Below are positions 24,338 to 32,697 of a DNA stretch of 45,816 nucleotides, piece after piece. The position numbers and the translations under genes are program-made. Source of the stretch: Elusimicrobiota bacterium (GTDB lineage Bacteria > Elusimicrobiota > Elusimicrobia > Elusimicrobiales > UBA9959). A model generated the notes under the pieces. That model saw nothing but the letters and a program-made list of their open reading frames with translations. It was not told the DNA's origin and ran no database searches. The DNA lies in assembly GCA_016209085.1 (NCBI GenBank), contig JACQWV010000019.1, positions 1-45,816 on the forward strand, given 5' to 3'. How positions within the stretch are numbered: position 1 is the stretch's first letter; each line of letters opens with the position of its first letter.

Positions 24338-25546
24338 TCACGGGCCTGCCTGGATGCAATACACAGCGTTACTGTTAGTCTTCTTGACTTTTCCCACGTT
24401 GCCGAAGCGGAGACTCACGTTCATGGCGTGTTCAGTACCATATTCTTCAGATGACCAATACCACTTATTACATTTATTTTTATTGTATTTGTATCTACTA
24501 CCAAAACATTTGCCCCTACCCGATTCTTCAAGTTCAGCTACTGTAGGCAAACGCATACCTTTTTCTTTACAGTAATCAACAGCATCGTCCCAATTCATTT
24601 CTTCTTCCGCTTTAACCCGAAGATATTTTGAAATTTCATTTGCATAAATATTGTCTTCATCATATCCATAATTTCCCATAAACTTTTCAGCCCATTCGGA
24701 TTTCTGCTCATCACTTATTATGGTCAAAGCAAGGTATCTTCTCAAGGTCTGATAATCTCTTTTGAGCGCCTCAAGTTTTTTGGCTTTTAATTCTTCTGCT
24801 TTCTTAAATTCTCTGTCATAGTCTTCCCATTCTTTGGCTCTTTTAAGCGCTATATCTCTATATTTGGGATAAGAGCCGGCAAAAGTTTTCCATTTTTCTG
24901 CCTTTTCAAGCGGCAAAGCGCTGCTTTTATCAAATTCAGCAATTTTATCGTATTTTTCAAGAGTTTCAATATCTTCATATTTTGTTTCAAAATTAAAATT
25001 AGATTCAGACATATTTACTTCTTCTATTTTAGGCAAAGGCGTTGGGTCGAAAATGGGTTTGGGAATATTAATTTTATCTTTCCATATTTTTTTAATTGTT
25101 GTTTTTCCGGAAGATATAATCTCGCCCGTTATTGTATTTATTATCCTTGCATTTATTTCTACATCTAAATCACTGACATCTATTAAAGTTCCTGTTAAAA
25201 CTGCTTCAACGCCAAGCATCTTGCCGAGTTTTATTGTGGTTTCCTCATCAAAAAGACCGCTCATTTGGAGTTTCTTTTCTTCCAGAACCTTGTAAAGAAG
25301 AGATCTTTCCATCAATGAAAATTTTTTATCGCCGGAAAAAGCAGTGATCATTCTTTCCTGCACTATTTTGCAACCGGAAGAATTAAAACCATCAATATAT
25401 GGAAAATGCAAAACAGCCATTCTTATAGTTTGAGCGCTTTTTATTTGATTTAATAAATCATTCGCCAAATCATTAAAAGGTTCAGCGTTCAGTCCGATGG
25501 GGGAAAATAAAAAAACCGATATGAAAATTTTAATTAGTTTTTTCAT
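24338..25546 (-). CDS. Exported CsgG-like protein with C-terminal DUF1566-type domain
   Basis: The 402-residue protein has a signal peptide (KIFISVFLFSPIGLNA). A CsgG/FlgO-like domain follows at about 35-165 (IRMAVLHFPYIDG, SLMERSLLYKVLEEKKLQMSGLFDEETTIKLGKMLGVEAVLTGTL, INARIINTITGEIISSG). A Lys/Glu-rich helical region spans about 195-300. The end is a C-type-lectin-like DUF1566 module (MNWDDAVDYCKEKGMRLPTVAELEE, WYWSSEEYG, AVYCIQ). CsgG-like domains normally build outer-membrane or periplasmic assemblies, and the C-terminal module may bind a ligand. The role is unknown. It lies 42 bases downstream of ispG. Confidence 0.72.
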   Translation of the reverse strand: MKKLIKIFISVFLFSPIGLNAEPFNDLANDLLNQIKSAQTIRMAVLHFPYIDGFNSSGCKIVQERMITAFSGDKKFSLMERSLLYKVLEEKKLQMSGLFDEETTIKLGKMLGVEAVLTGTLIDVSDLDVEINARIINTITGEIISSGKTTIKKIWKDKINIPKPIFDPTPLPKIEEVNMSESNFNFETKYEDIETLEKYDKIAEFDKSSALPLEKAEKWKTFAGSYPKYRDIALKRAKEWEDYDREFKKAEELKAKKLEALKRDYQTLRRYLALTIISDEQKSEWAEKFMGNYGYDEDNIYANEISKYLRVKAEEEMNWDDAVDYCKEKGMRLPTVAELEESGRGKCFGSRYKYNKNKCNKWYWSSEEYGTEHAMNVSLRFGNVGKVKKTNSNAVYCIQAGP

Positions 25547-25570
25547 AATATTATCTTATTCTTTAATTTA

Positions 25571-25586
25571 GCAGAGCAAGCTCTGC
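25571..25586. repeat. GCAGAGC/GCTCTGC palindrome at the ispG 3' end
   Basis: gcagagc-aa-gctctgc is a perfect 7+2+7 hairpin. The adjoining AGCTAC includes the ispG stop codon. It may also serve as a weak transcription stop. It belongs with the palindrome at 18485-18502. Confidence 0.6.
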
Positions 25587-25588
25587 AG

Positions 25589-26680
25589 CTACATTGCGGC
25601 TATCTTTTTTATAATCTCCGCAATCCAATCTTTTTCTTTTAATACTTTAACCTGTTTTCCTTTTTCAATCCACACGCCCCTGCCTTTGCCTCCGCAAACT
25701 CCGAAGTCGGCCTCTTTCGCTTCTCCGGGGCCGTTTACAGCGCAGCCCATTACGGCTATTTTTTTCCCTTTGCTTTTTTTTAACAAATTTTTATCTGAAA
25801 AAATCTTTTTTTCAATTTCTTTTACAACCTTCTCAATATTTACTTCAGCCCTGCCGCAAACAGGACATGAGATTATTTCAGGCCCGTAGGTTCTCAAGAC
25901 CAGGGATTTCAATATTTCATAAGCGGTTCTCACTTCCATGACGGGATTTTCAGTAAGCGAAACCCTTATTGTATCGCCTATGCCTTCTTTAAGCAAAAAT
26001 CCAAGCCCTATGGCTGATTTAACCGCTCCTGAAATAAAAGTTCCTGCTTCAGTAACGCCCAGATGGAGGGGGATGTCGGATTTTCCGGCAAAAATTTTGT
26101 TTGCAAGAATCGTTCTTTCTATGTCGTCTGCCTTGAGGGAAACCACGATGTCCCTGAAATTCATGTCTTCAAGGACTTTAACTTCATCCAGAGCCTCTTT
26201 CGCCATTATCTCAGCCCATTGCCCGGTAGTCCATTTAGGTTTTCCTGTGATTTTTTTTAGACTCTTCAAAGAACCAGAGTTAACCCCAATTCTTATTGGA
26301 ATCCCGGCAGATTTGCATGCCTTGACCACTTCAATAACCCTTGATTTGTCGCCGATGTTTCCCGGATTGATTCTTATTTTGTCAACGCCCTGTTTTACGG
26401 CCTCAAGCGCAAGCCGCCAGTCAAAATGTATGTCTGCGACAAGAGGAATTTTCATTCTTTTTTTGACAGCGCCTAATTTTTGCGCCGCATCCATGTTAGG
26501 AACCGCAACCCGGACTATCTCGCATCCAGCGTCTTCAAGCTCTGATATCTGGCGCAGAGTGGCTCTAATATCCCTTGTGTCGGTATTGCACATTGACTGG
26601 ACAGAGACAGGATTGTCCCCGCCTATGAGGAGCTTCCCGACCCTTATTGTTCTGGTTTTTCTTCTCTTTCTGCTTATCAT
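25589..26680 (-). CDS. ispG: 4-hydroxy-3-methylbut-2-en-1-yl diphosphate synthase
   Basis: IspG is the [4Fe-4S] enzyme of the MEP isoprenoid pathway that makes HMBPP from the cyclic diphosphate. It opens with TRTIRVGKLLIGGDNPVSVQSM, has the TIM-barrel segments DIHFDWRLALEAV and DKIRINPGNIG, and the cluster ligands in SCPVCGRAEVNI and GCAVNGPGEA. The 363-residue length fits the bacterial two-domain type. It starts right after rseP. Dxr of the same pathway lies two genes upstream. Confidence 0.96.
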   Translation of the reverse strand: MISRKRRKTRTIRVGKLLIGGDNPVSVQSMCNTDTRDIRATLRQISELEDAGCEIVRVAVPNMDAAQKLGAVKKRMKIPLVADIHFDWRLALEAVKQGVDKIRINPGNIGDKSRVIEVVKACKSAGIPIRIGVNSGSLKSLKKITGKPKWTTGQWAEIMAKEALDEVKVLEDMNFRDIVVSLKADDIERTILANKIFAGKSDIPLHLGVTEAGTFISGAVKSAIGLGFLLKEGIGDTIRVSLTENPVMEVRTAYEILKSLVLRTYGPEIISCPVCGRAEVNIEKVVKEIEKKIFSDKNLLKKSKGKKIAVMGCAVNGPGEAKEADFGVCGGKGRGVWIEKGKQVKVLKEKDWIAEIIKKIAAM

Positions 26681-26681
26681 C

Positions 26682-27755
26682 TTATTTCACCGTCTCCCAG
26701 GCTGTCTTTGTTTTTGCAGGCGAGTTTTTTAATCTGAGTATATCGCTGTAGGTCGCGAAAATAAGTATGAACACAAGCAGGGCTATGCCGAGAGAATTCA
26801 CTACTTTCATCACGCGAATTGTGACTTTTCTTCTTATTATGCCTTCCACCACGTACATGACGATGTGTCCCCCGTCCAGGAGGGGAATAGGAAGCAGGTT
26901 AAAAAAACCGACCGCAACAGATATGAGCCCGACCAGATAGAAAAAATTGGCAAGACCAGTGTGCGCGGCTTTGCTGACAATGTCAACTATGCCTATGGGG
27001 CCGGCCACGTCCGGTTTTTCCCTTCGGTATATGTTGCCTGCCAGAGTCTTGACCGTGAAAGCGGTCCAGAAATAGCAGGAAAAGAGCCCCATTTTTACGG
27101 ATTTAATGACCGGAACTTTTACGTACGCTGTTTCCTGCGGAGATATTCCCAACAGCCCCAGTTTTCCCGAAGGGTCTTTTTTTGTCTTGACTTTAATGCC
27201 GCTCCTGACACCTTCCCTTTCATAAATCAGGTTCAAATCTTTTTCCACATTTTTATGAATAATGGAAGCCATTTCCTTCCATGTGGCGAGTTCCTTTCCG
27301 TTTATGCTGATTACCCTGTCTCCCGGCTTGAGATTTGCCTGTTCAGCCGGATACCCGGTCATGATTTCTCCTATCACGGGCTGGTCCGAATAAACCGGCT
27401 CTCCCGCAAAATACACCACGCCGGTAAAAAGCGCAAAGGCAAGCACGTAGTTCATGAAAGGTCCTGCCAGTACGACGGCAAGCCTGGTGTACCACGGTTT
27501 TGAAAAATATTCTTCAGGAGCGCCGGTTACCTCCTCCAGATTTTCGCCTGCGGGTTTGACATATCCCCCCAAAGGTATGGCGCTCAGAGCGTATCGGGTC
27601 CCGTTTCTGGTAAATCCCTTTAATTCAGGGCCGAACCCGAACGAAAACACCTCAATCTTTATTTTTGAAAGTTTACAGACCAGAAAATGTCCGAATTCAT
27701 GAATGAATATCACAATGCCGAAAGTAAATAACACGGCTATTATTGAAATAAGCAT
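26682..27755 (-). CDS. rseP: RseP-family site-2 membrane metalloprotease
   Basis: Intramembrane zinc protease that cleaves anti-sigma factors and other membrane substrates. The zinc motif HEFGH is at about residue 19 in a first membrane helix, and the third ligand region is LLDGGHIVMY. A PDZ domain lies between them (PVIGEIMTGYPAEQANLKPGDRVISINGKELATWKEM). A further membrane helix is near the C-terminus. At 357 residues it is the single-PDZ form. The spacer to dxr holds a hexamer tandem repeat. Confidence 0.95.
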   Translation of the reverse strand: MLISIIAVLFTFGIVIFIHEFGHFLVCKLSKIKIEVFSFGFGPELKGFTRNGTRYALSAIPLGGYVKPAGENLEEVTGAPEEYFSKPWYTRLAVVLAGPFMNYVLAFALFTGVVYFAGEPVYSDQPVIGEIMTGYPAEQANLKPGDRVISINGKELATWKEMASIIHKNVEKDLNLIYEREGVRSGIKVKTKKDPSGKLGLLGISPQETAYVKVPVIKSVKMGLFSCYFWTAFTVKTLAGNIYRREKPDVAGPIGIVDIVSKAAHTGLANFFYLVGLISVAVGFFNLLPIPLLDGGHIVMYVVEGIIRRKVTIRVMKVVNSLGIALLVFILIFATYSDILRLKNSPAKTKTAWETVK

Positions 27756-27774
27756 ATGTTCTCCGTAACAGCAG

Positions 27775-27798
27775 ATTAAGATTGAGGTTAAGGTTGAG
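27775..27798. repeat. Hexamer array between dxr and rseP
   Basis: Four consecutive hexamers attaag, attgag, gttaag, gttgag (consensus RTTRAG). Confidence 0.65.
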
Positions 27799-27837
27799 AA
27801 ACTGATTATAATCTTGCTTTACTTCTTTGGTATTTCT

Positions 27838-29028
27838 TCAATACTCAAACTTAACCTTTCTTTTTCTTATTCTTATTGCTTCTTCCCGCGCCTTGTTTCT
27901 TGCCCAGTCGTCCAGCTCGGCTATTTCAGAAAGAGCCGGCTCGTAATTCTTTCCGTTATAAAGTTCCATGACCCTGCCGGTTATTGCCGGTATCCGCATG
28001 AAGGATATCCGCCCGCCCAGAAAAGACTCCACAGCCACTTCGTTCGCCGCATTGAGAATGCAGGGATACACGCCTCCTTTTTCAGCTGCATAAAAAGCTA
28101 AAGGCAGACACGGAAATTTTTTAAAATCAGGCTCTGCGAACTCAAGGCTTCCCAACCGGGCGAGGTCAAGAGGTCCGGCAAATGATTTAACCCTGTCAGG
28201 ATAGGTCAAAGCGTACTGAATCGGAATTTTCATGTCCGGCAGAGACATCTGCGCCAGAACTGACCCGTCATTGAGTTTTACAGCGGAATGAATCACGGAC
28301 TGGGGATGTATCAGCACCCTGATTTTTGCAACCGGGAGGGAAAAAAAATTCATTATTTCTATGGCCTCAAGCCCCTTGTTCATCAAAGTCGCGGAATCTA
28401 TCGTTATTTTCGGCCCCATTTTCCAGTTCGGATGTTTCAGGGCTTCCAGCGGAGTCACATTTTTAAGATCTGCCCGCCTGTAGAATGGTCCGCCTGAAGC
28501 AGTGAGAAAAATCTCGGAGACTCTGTCGTTATAACCTGCTGTTCCCAGAGTTTGCAGGCATTGAAACACTGCGGAAGGCTCTGAATCCACAGGGATGATC
28601 CTGGCCCTCCACCTGAACGCCTCTTTCATAACGGCTCTGCCTGCCATAACCATGGGTTCTTTGTTGGCAAGAGCTATCTGTTTTGAAGTTCTTATTGAAG
28701 CCAGAAGAGGAGCAAAACCGACCGCGCCTGAAAGAGCGTTGAGCGCTATGTCCGCCTCAGGCATGGATGACAATTCAACCAGGCCGTCAATGCCCGGGGG
28801 GAGGAGTTTTATGCTTCTCGGCAGACTGCGTTTCAGTTCTTTATGATATTTGTAATCAAAAATAGAGACGAATTTCGGACGGAAATTATAAACCTGTTCA
28901 AGAAGCAGTTTGACGTTGGAATTGGCGGCCAGGCCGAGAACCCTGTAATCAGCGCCCAGGTGTTTTATGACTTTCAGCCCGTTTCTGCCTATTGAACCCG
29001 TTGAACCGAGAATGACTATTTTTTTCAT
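27838..29028 (-). CDS. dxr: 1-deoxy-D-xylulose-5-phosphate reductoisomerase
   Basis: Second enzyme of the MEP pathway, NADPH dependent. The true start is the ATG at 29028 (MKKIVILGSTGSIGRNGL). The track's 26 extra residues run back into cdsA and are not family sequence. Visible motifs are GSTGSIG (NADPH), ALANKEPMVMAG, PVDSEPSAVFQCL and the GGPFYR loop of the active site, with NKGLEAIE and HPQSVIHS following. The 396 residues are full length. It starts about ten bases after cdsA. Confidence 0.96.
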   Translation of the reverse strand: MKKIVILGSTGSIGRNGLKVIKHLGADYRVLGLAANSNVKLLLEQVYNFRPKFVSIFDYKYHKELKRSLPRSIKLLPPGIDGLVELSSMPEADIALNALSGAVGFAPLLASIRTSKQIALANKEPMVMAGRAVMKEAFRWRARIIPVDSEPSAVFQCLQTLGTAGYNDRVSEIFLTASGGPFYRRADLKNVTPLEALKHPNWKMGPKITIDSATLMNKGLEAIEIMNFFSLPVAKIRVLIHPQSVIHSAVKLNDGSVLAQMSLPDMKIPIQYALTYPDRVKSFAGPLDLARLGSLEFAEPDFKKFPCLPLAFYAAEKGGVYPCILNAANEVAVESFLGGRISFMRIPAITGRVMELYNGKNYEPALSEIAELDDWARNKAREEAIRIRKRKVKFEY

Positions 29029-29038
29029 GCTAATTTTT

Positions 29039-29845
29039 TTACGCGGTGAAAAGGACAAAATAATAGATAAGAGGAGCAAGAAAGATATACGAATCAAACC
29101 TGTCAAGAATCCCGCCGTGCCCGGGCAGAAGGTTTGAAGAGTCTTTCACTCCGGCGGCTCTTTTAATCATTGACTCGGCAAGGTCGGAAACCTGTCCCGC
29201 AAGGCCGATTATCACGCCGATAATCAAAGCCTGGGTCAAAGTCAGAATATCCTTCATGAAAATTCTCAACAACAGACTCATGCAGATAGCCGCTATAAAA
29301 CCCGCAGCCGCTCCCTCCCACGTTTTTTTGGGGCTTACGGCGCTTAACTGTCTTTTTCCGAAAGCCCTCCCGGCGGCGTAAGCGGCCGTATCCATGGTCC
29401 ACACGGTGAAAAGCATCATAAACGTAATGCCCTCTCCTCCGGGAAAATTTCTTATGCCCATGAGGTGAATCAGATTCCAGGAAATAAGGAATATTCCCGT
29501 AAGGGTAAGGCCTATCCTTTCAAGGGATTTCTTCCCGGAAAACAGCTCCCAGACAACCGAAAAAACCACGCAAAGGGTAATGGACAGGGACAGGAGATTA
29601 TTCCGGTGAATCTGTTCAATAGTAAAATTATTTATAACAGCCGTTGCCGGGATGAGCATGCCGAAGAGGAAAAGAACGGTTCTCTGCACCGGTTTGGCGG
29701 CAAACTGCATGAGAATGGAGTATTCGTATAAAGACAGCCCAATTACGGTCAGGACGAAAGACGCGTAAGCCAGACTTCCGACGTGAACAATCCAGATTAT
29801 AATCGGGATTCCGATTACTGCGGTCAGTATTCTGGGTAAAAGCAT
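29039..29845 (-). CDS. cdsA: Phosphatidate cytidylyltransferase
   Basis: Makes CDP-diacylglycerol for phospholipid synthesis in the inner membrane. The 268-residue protein has about seven or eight hydrophobic segments and the C-terminal signature QVSDLAESMIKRAAGVKDSSNLLPGHGGILDRFDS. It overlaps uppS by one base. The spacing and order uppS-cdsA-dxr are standard. Confidence 0.96.
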   Translation of the reverse strand: MLLPRILTAVIGIPIIIWIVHVGSLAYASFVLTVIGLSLYEYSILMQFAAKPVQRTVLFLFGMLIPATAVINNFTIEQIHRNNLLSLSITLCVVFSVVWELFSGKKSLERIGLTLTGIFLISWNLIHLMGIRNFPGGEGITFMMLFTVWTMDTAAYAAGRAFGKRQLSAVSPKKTWEGAAAGFIAAICMSLLLRIFMKDILTLTQALIIGVIIGLAGQVSDLAESMIKRAAGVKDSSNLLPGHGGILDRFDSYIFLAPLIYYFVLFTA

Positions 29846-30561
29846 CAGTTTTTGCCGAATCTCCTGTCACGGTTCTGATAGGCCAGAAGCGCTTTTATAA
29901 AATCCTCCCGGCCGAAATCCGGCCAGAAAGTATCGGTTACATAAAACTCGGAGTAGGCGCTCTGCCAGAGAAGGAAGTTGGAAAGCCTCATCTCTCCCGA
30001 GGTCCGTATTACCAAATCAGGGTCGGGAATGGACTTTGTGTATAAAAACCCGGAGAAAGTCTCCGAATCTATCTTTTTCAGGCCTTGCCCGATTATAGCA
30101 TTGACTGCGTCTATAATCTCCTGTCTCCCTCCGTAATTCAGGGCTATGTTAAGAGTGAGATTTTTCCCGGATTCCAGTTTTTTGATCGCGCCGGAGACCT
30201 CTATTCTGACGGATGCGTCCATCTCTGAAACATTTCCGCTCACCATGAGCTTGACGCCGTTTTTAAGAAGTTCATCCGTATATTTTCTCAAAACGCTTTT
30301 CAACAGAAGCATCAGGGCTTTTACTTCAATCATGGGCCTTTTCCAGTTCTCGGATGAAAACGCATACAGGGTAAGATACTTGATGCCTATGTCTTTGGCG
30401 ACTCTGACAACGGTCTTTACGGATTCAACCCCTGCGTTATGTCCCATGATTGAGGGAAGGCACCGCGCTTTGGCCCACCGCCTGTTCCCGTCCATGATTA
30501 TGGCCACATGCCCCGGCAACATGGAAAAATCAATCTCTCTTAAAAATTCTTCTTTTTCCAT
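29845..30561 (-). CDS. uppS: Undecaprenyl diphosphate synthase (cis-prenyltransferase)
   Basis: Builds the C55 lipid carrier for peptidoglycan and O-antigen. Signature residues are in HVAIIMDGNRRWAKARCLPSIMGHNAGVESVK (substrate-binding Asp and Arg) and later DPDLVIRTSGEMRLSNFLLWQSAYSEFY. The length of 238 residues is typical. The 97-bp gap to frr is filled by octamer repeats. Confidence 0.96.
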   Translation of the reverse strand: MEKEEFLREIDFSMLPGHVAIIMDGNRRWAKARCLPSIMGHNAGVESVKTVVRVAKDIGIKYLTLYAFSSENWKRPMIEVKALMLLLKSVLRKYTDELLKNGVKLMVSGNVSEMDASVRIEVSGAIKKLESGKNLTLNIALNYGGRQEIIDAVNAIIGQGLKKIDSETFSGFLYTKSIPDPDLVIRTSGEMRLSNFLLWQSAYSEFYVTDTFWPDFGREDFIKALLAYQNRDRRFGKN

Positions 30562-30620
30562 TTCCCTATTCGCCTTCCCGCCTCTGTCTACTGCCTTTAT
30601 CTTATGCCTTTATCTTACTT

Positions 30621-30652
30621 ATCACCTTATTACCTTATCGCCTTATGACCTT
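30621..30652. repeat. Octamer array between uppS and frr
   Basis: Four consecutive octamers atcacctt, attacctt, atcgcctt, atgacctt. On the minus strand they read AAGGTGAT, AAGGTAAT and so on; less regular related words extend to about 30595. Confidence 0.75.
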
Positions 30653-30658
30653 TTGTTA

Positions 30659-31231
30659 TTATACCGTCATCAGTTCTTTTTCTTTCGCAGCCACGATTTC
30701 ATCCACGCCTTTTATGCGGTTATCGGTCGCTTTCTGAATTTCCTGCTCAAGACGCTTCAAATCGTCCTCGGAAAGTTCTTTTGATTTTTCGGCTTTTTTC
30801 GCCTTTTCTATAGCGGTTCTCCTGTCGTTGCGAACAGCAATCTTCGTTTCCTCGCCCATTTTATGAACGATTTTAACCATCTTCAGTCTTTGTTCCTCGT
30901 TCATAGGCGGAAGATTGATTCTTATGAGTTTTCCGTCGTTGACAGGCGAAGTGCCGAGGTCCATTTTTTTTAGTTCCGTTTCAATGGAACCGAGCGCGGA
31001 CGCATCCCACGGCCTTACCTCAAGAGTTCTCGGCTCAGGCACGGAGACGGCAGCCACCTGCTTGAGCGGCACTTTTGCTCCGTAATACTCAATAAAAACA
31101 GAGTCAAGCAGCTGGGGATTCGCCCTGCCGGTTCTCAGGGTTGTCAGCTCTTTCTTGAATTTTTCAATTTTTGCCTTCATTTCTTCGTCCATGCCTGAAA
31201 GCAGACCAGACGCGCTTACTCCGGTTTCCAT
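30659..31231 (-). CDS. frr: Ribosome recycling factor
   Basis: RRF splits the post-termination ribosome together with EF-G. The start is best placed at the second ATG (31231), because GGAGG lies just before it and overlaps the upstream ATG used in the track. The protein has LRTGRANPQLLDSVFIEYYGAKVPLKQVAAVSVPEPRTL and EEQRLKMVKIVHKMGEETKIAVRNDRRTA. At 190 residues it is slightly longer than E. coli Frr (185). It follows gmhA instead of pyrH directly. Confidence 0.95.
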   Translation of the reverse strand: METGVSASGLLSGMDEEMKAKIEKFKKELTTLRTGRANPQLLDSVFIEYYGAKVPLKQVAAVSVPEPRTLEVRPWDASALGSIETELKKMDLGTSPVNDGKLIRINLPPMNEEQRLKMVKIVHKMGEETKIAVRNDRRTAIEKAKKAEKSKELSEDDLKRLEQEIQKATDNRIKGVDEIVAAKEKELMTV

Positions 31232-31318
31232 AAAATTACCTCCCAAATAAATAATATTATCAATTATAATAAAAAATGATTGTAAATTACATTCGTCGGA
31301 AGAATGTTAGAATGTTAG

Positions 31319-31879
31319 TCAAAAGGAATCTTCAATAAGCTCGCAAAGGATGTGTCCTGCGAAAATGTGCATTTCCTGTATTCTGGCCGTATTGTCCGAG
31401 CCGATAACAACCGGGATGTCGCAAAACTTTTTAATCTTTCCGCCGTCTCCGCCGAGCAGACCCACGGTGTGAACTTTCATTAAACGGGCTTTTTTCACCG
31501 CATTGAGCGCGTTCGGGCTGTTGCCTGAAGTTGAAATAGCGATGAGAACGTCTCCTTTTTTCGCCAACGCTTCTACCTGTCTTTCAAAAATTTTTTCAAA
31601 ACCATAATCATTTCCGAGAGAAGTTAAAACAGAAGTGTCTGTCGTAAGCGCGGCTGCCGCCAAAGCTTTCCTGTCTTTTTTAAACCTTCCGACCAGTTCC
31701 GCCGCTATATGCTGGCTGTCGGCCGCGCTGCCGCCGTTCCCGCACAGGAAAACAGAACCGCCGCGTTTCAGTATTTTTGTAACAAGCCGGGCTATTTTCC
31801 GTATTTCAGGCAAGTTTTCTCTCAAAGAATCCAATGCCGCCAGATGTTGCTGAACAGCGGCTGAAATCAGGTTTTCCAT
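31319..31879 (-). CDS. gmhA: SIS-domain phosphoheptose isomerase
   Basis: GmhA converts sedoheptulose 7-phosphate into D-glycero-D-manno-heptose 7-phosphate, the first step toward LPS-core or S-layer heptose. Motifs are VFLCGNGGSAADSQHIAAELVGRF and ALTTDTSVLTSLGNDYGFEKIFERQVEAL, then IAISTSGNSPNAL. The 186 residues are full length. Its location between pyrH and frr, which are normally adjacent, is unusual. A DiaA-like SIS protein is an alternative, but the heptose-isomerase pattern fits better. Confidence 0.88.
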   Translation of the reverse strand: MENLISAAVQQHLAALDSLRENLPEIRKIARLVTKILKRGGSVFLCGNGGSAADSQHIAAELVGRFKKDRKALAAAALTTDTSVLTSLGNDYGFEKIFERQVEALAKKGDVLIAISTSGNSPNALNAVKKARLMKVHTVGLLGGDGGKIKKFCDIPVVIGSDNTARIQEMHIFAGHILCELIEDSF

Positions 31880-31895
31880 ACTGCAGTGGTTTATT

Positions 31896-31923
31896 GACTA
31901 TTCGCTATTTACTATTTGCTATT
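31896..31923. repeat. Heptamer array between gmhA and pyrH
   Basis: Four consecutive heptamers gactatt, cgctatt, tactatt, tgctatt (consensus NNCTATT), followed by a diverged cactgctatt. Confidence 0.75.
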
Positions 31924-31928
31924 CACTG

Positions 31929-32636
31929 CTATTTATGAACGAGGGTGCCGACTTTTTCGTTGTTCACGGCTTTTTTGATGTTGCCGGATTCATGCAGGTT
32001 GAAGACAAGAATCGGGATGTGATTTTCCATGCACAAGGTGAGAGCGCTCGCATCCATGAAATGCAGGCGTTTTTTAATGGCATCCATGTAAGTTATGTTC
32101 TTGATAAGCCGGGCTTTCTTGTCTATTTTGGGATCGCTGGTATACACGCCGTCAACGTGCGTGGCTTTAAATATCACGTCCGCTCCTATTTCAGCGGCTC
32201 TCAGGGCTGCAGTGGTGTCGGTCGTAAAATAAGGATTGCCCGTGCCTCCGGCAAAAATCACGACTCTTCCCTTTTCAAGATGTCTTATCGCTCTTCTCCT
32301 TATAAAAGGCTCGGCAAGCCTTGATATTTCAATGGCGGTCTGGACGCGCGTATGTACGCCTGTGTGTTCAAGAGCGGACTGAAGGGCCATGGCGTTTATT
32401 ATGGTGGCGAGCATCCCCATGTTGTCGGAGGTGACCCTGTCAATCATTCCGTCGCCGTCTCTTGCTCCCCGCCAGATATTGCCTCCTCCTATGACTATGC
32501 CTAAATGAAGGTCTTTTCTGACAGCCGCCGCTATCTCTAAGGAAATATAGGTAAGAGCAGCCGGGCTTATGGGACGGTTGTCGCCTTTATTTGACAAGGC
32601 CTCGCCGGAAAGTTTCAATAACACTCTTTTATACAT
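31929..32636 (-). CDS. pyrH: UMP kinase
   Basis: Phosphorylates UMP to UDP, and is usually hexameric and GTP-regulated in bacteria. Sequence shows [14 protein letters not shown] at the start, [35 protein letters not shown], and [20 protein letters not shown]. The 235-residue length is typical. It follows tsf after a 61-bp repeat-containing gap. Confidence 0.97.
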   Translation of the reverse strand: MYKRVLLKLSGEALSNKGDNRPISPAALTYISLEIAAAVRKDLHLGIVIGGGNIWRGARDGDGMIDRVTSDNMGMLATIINAMALQSALEHTGVHTRVQTAIEISRLAEPFIRRRAIRHLEKGRVVIFAGGTGNPYFTTDTTAALRAAEIGADVIFKATHVDGVYTSDPKIDKKARLIKNITYMDAIKKRLHFMDASALTLCMENHIPILVFNLHESGNIKKAVNNEKVGTLVHK

Positions 32637-32668
32637 TTCTGTGGTTACTGCAGTTTGCAGTTGCCGTT

Positions 32669-32692
32669 GCTGTTACTGGTTACTTGGTTACT
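32669..32692. repeat. GTTACT-type repeat between pyrH and tsf
   Basis: Reads tgttact, ggttact, tggttact. The 17 bases gctgttactggttactt (32669-32685) recur exactly at 33604-33620 between tsf and rpsB. Confidence 0.75.
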
Positions 32693-32697
32693 GCTGT

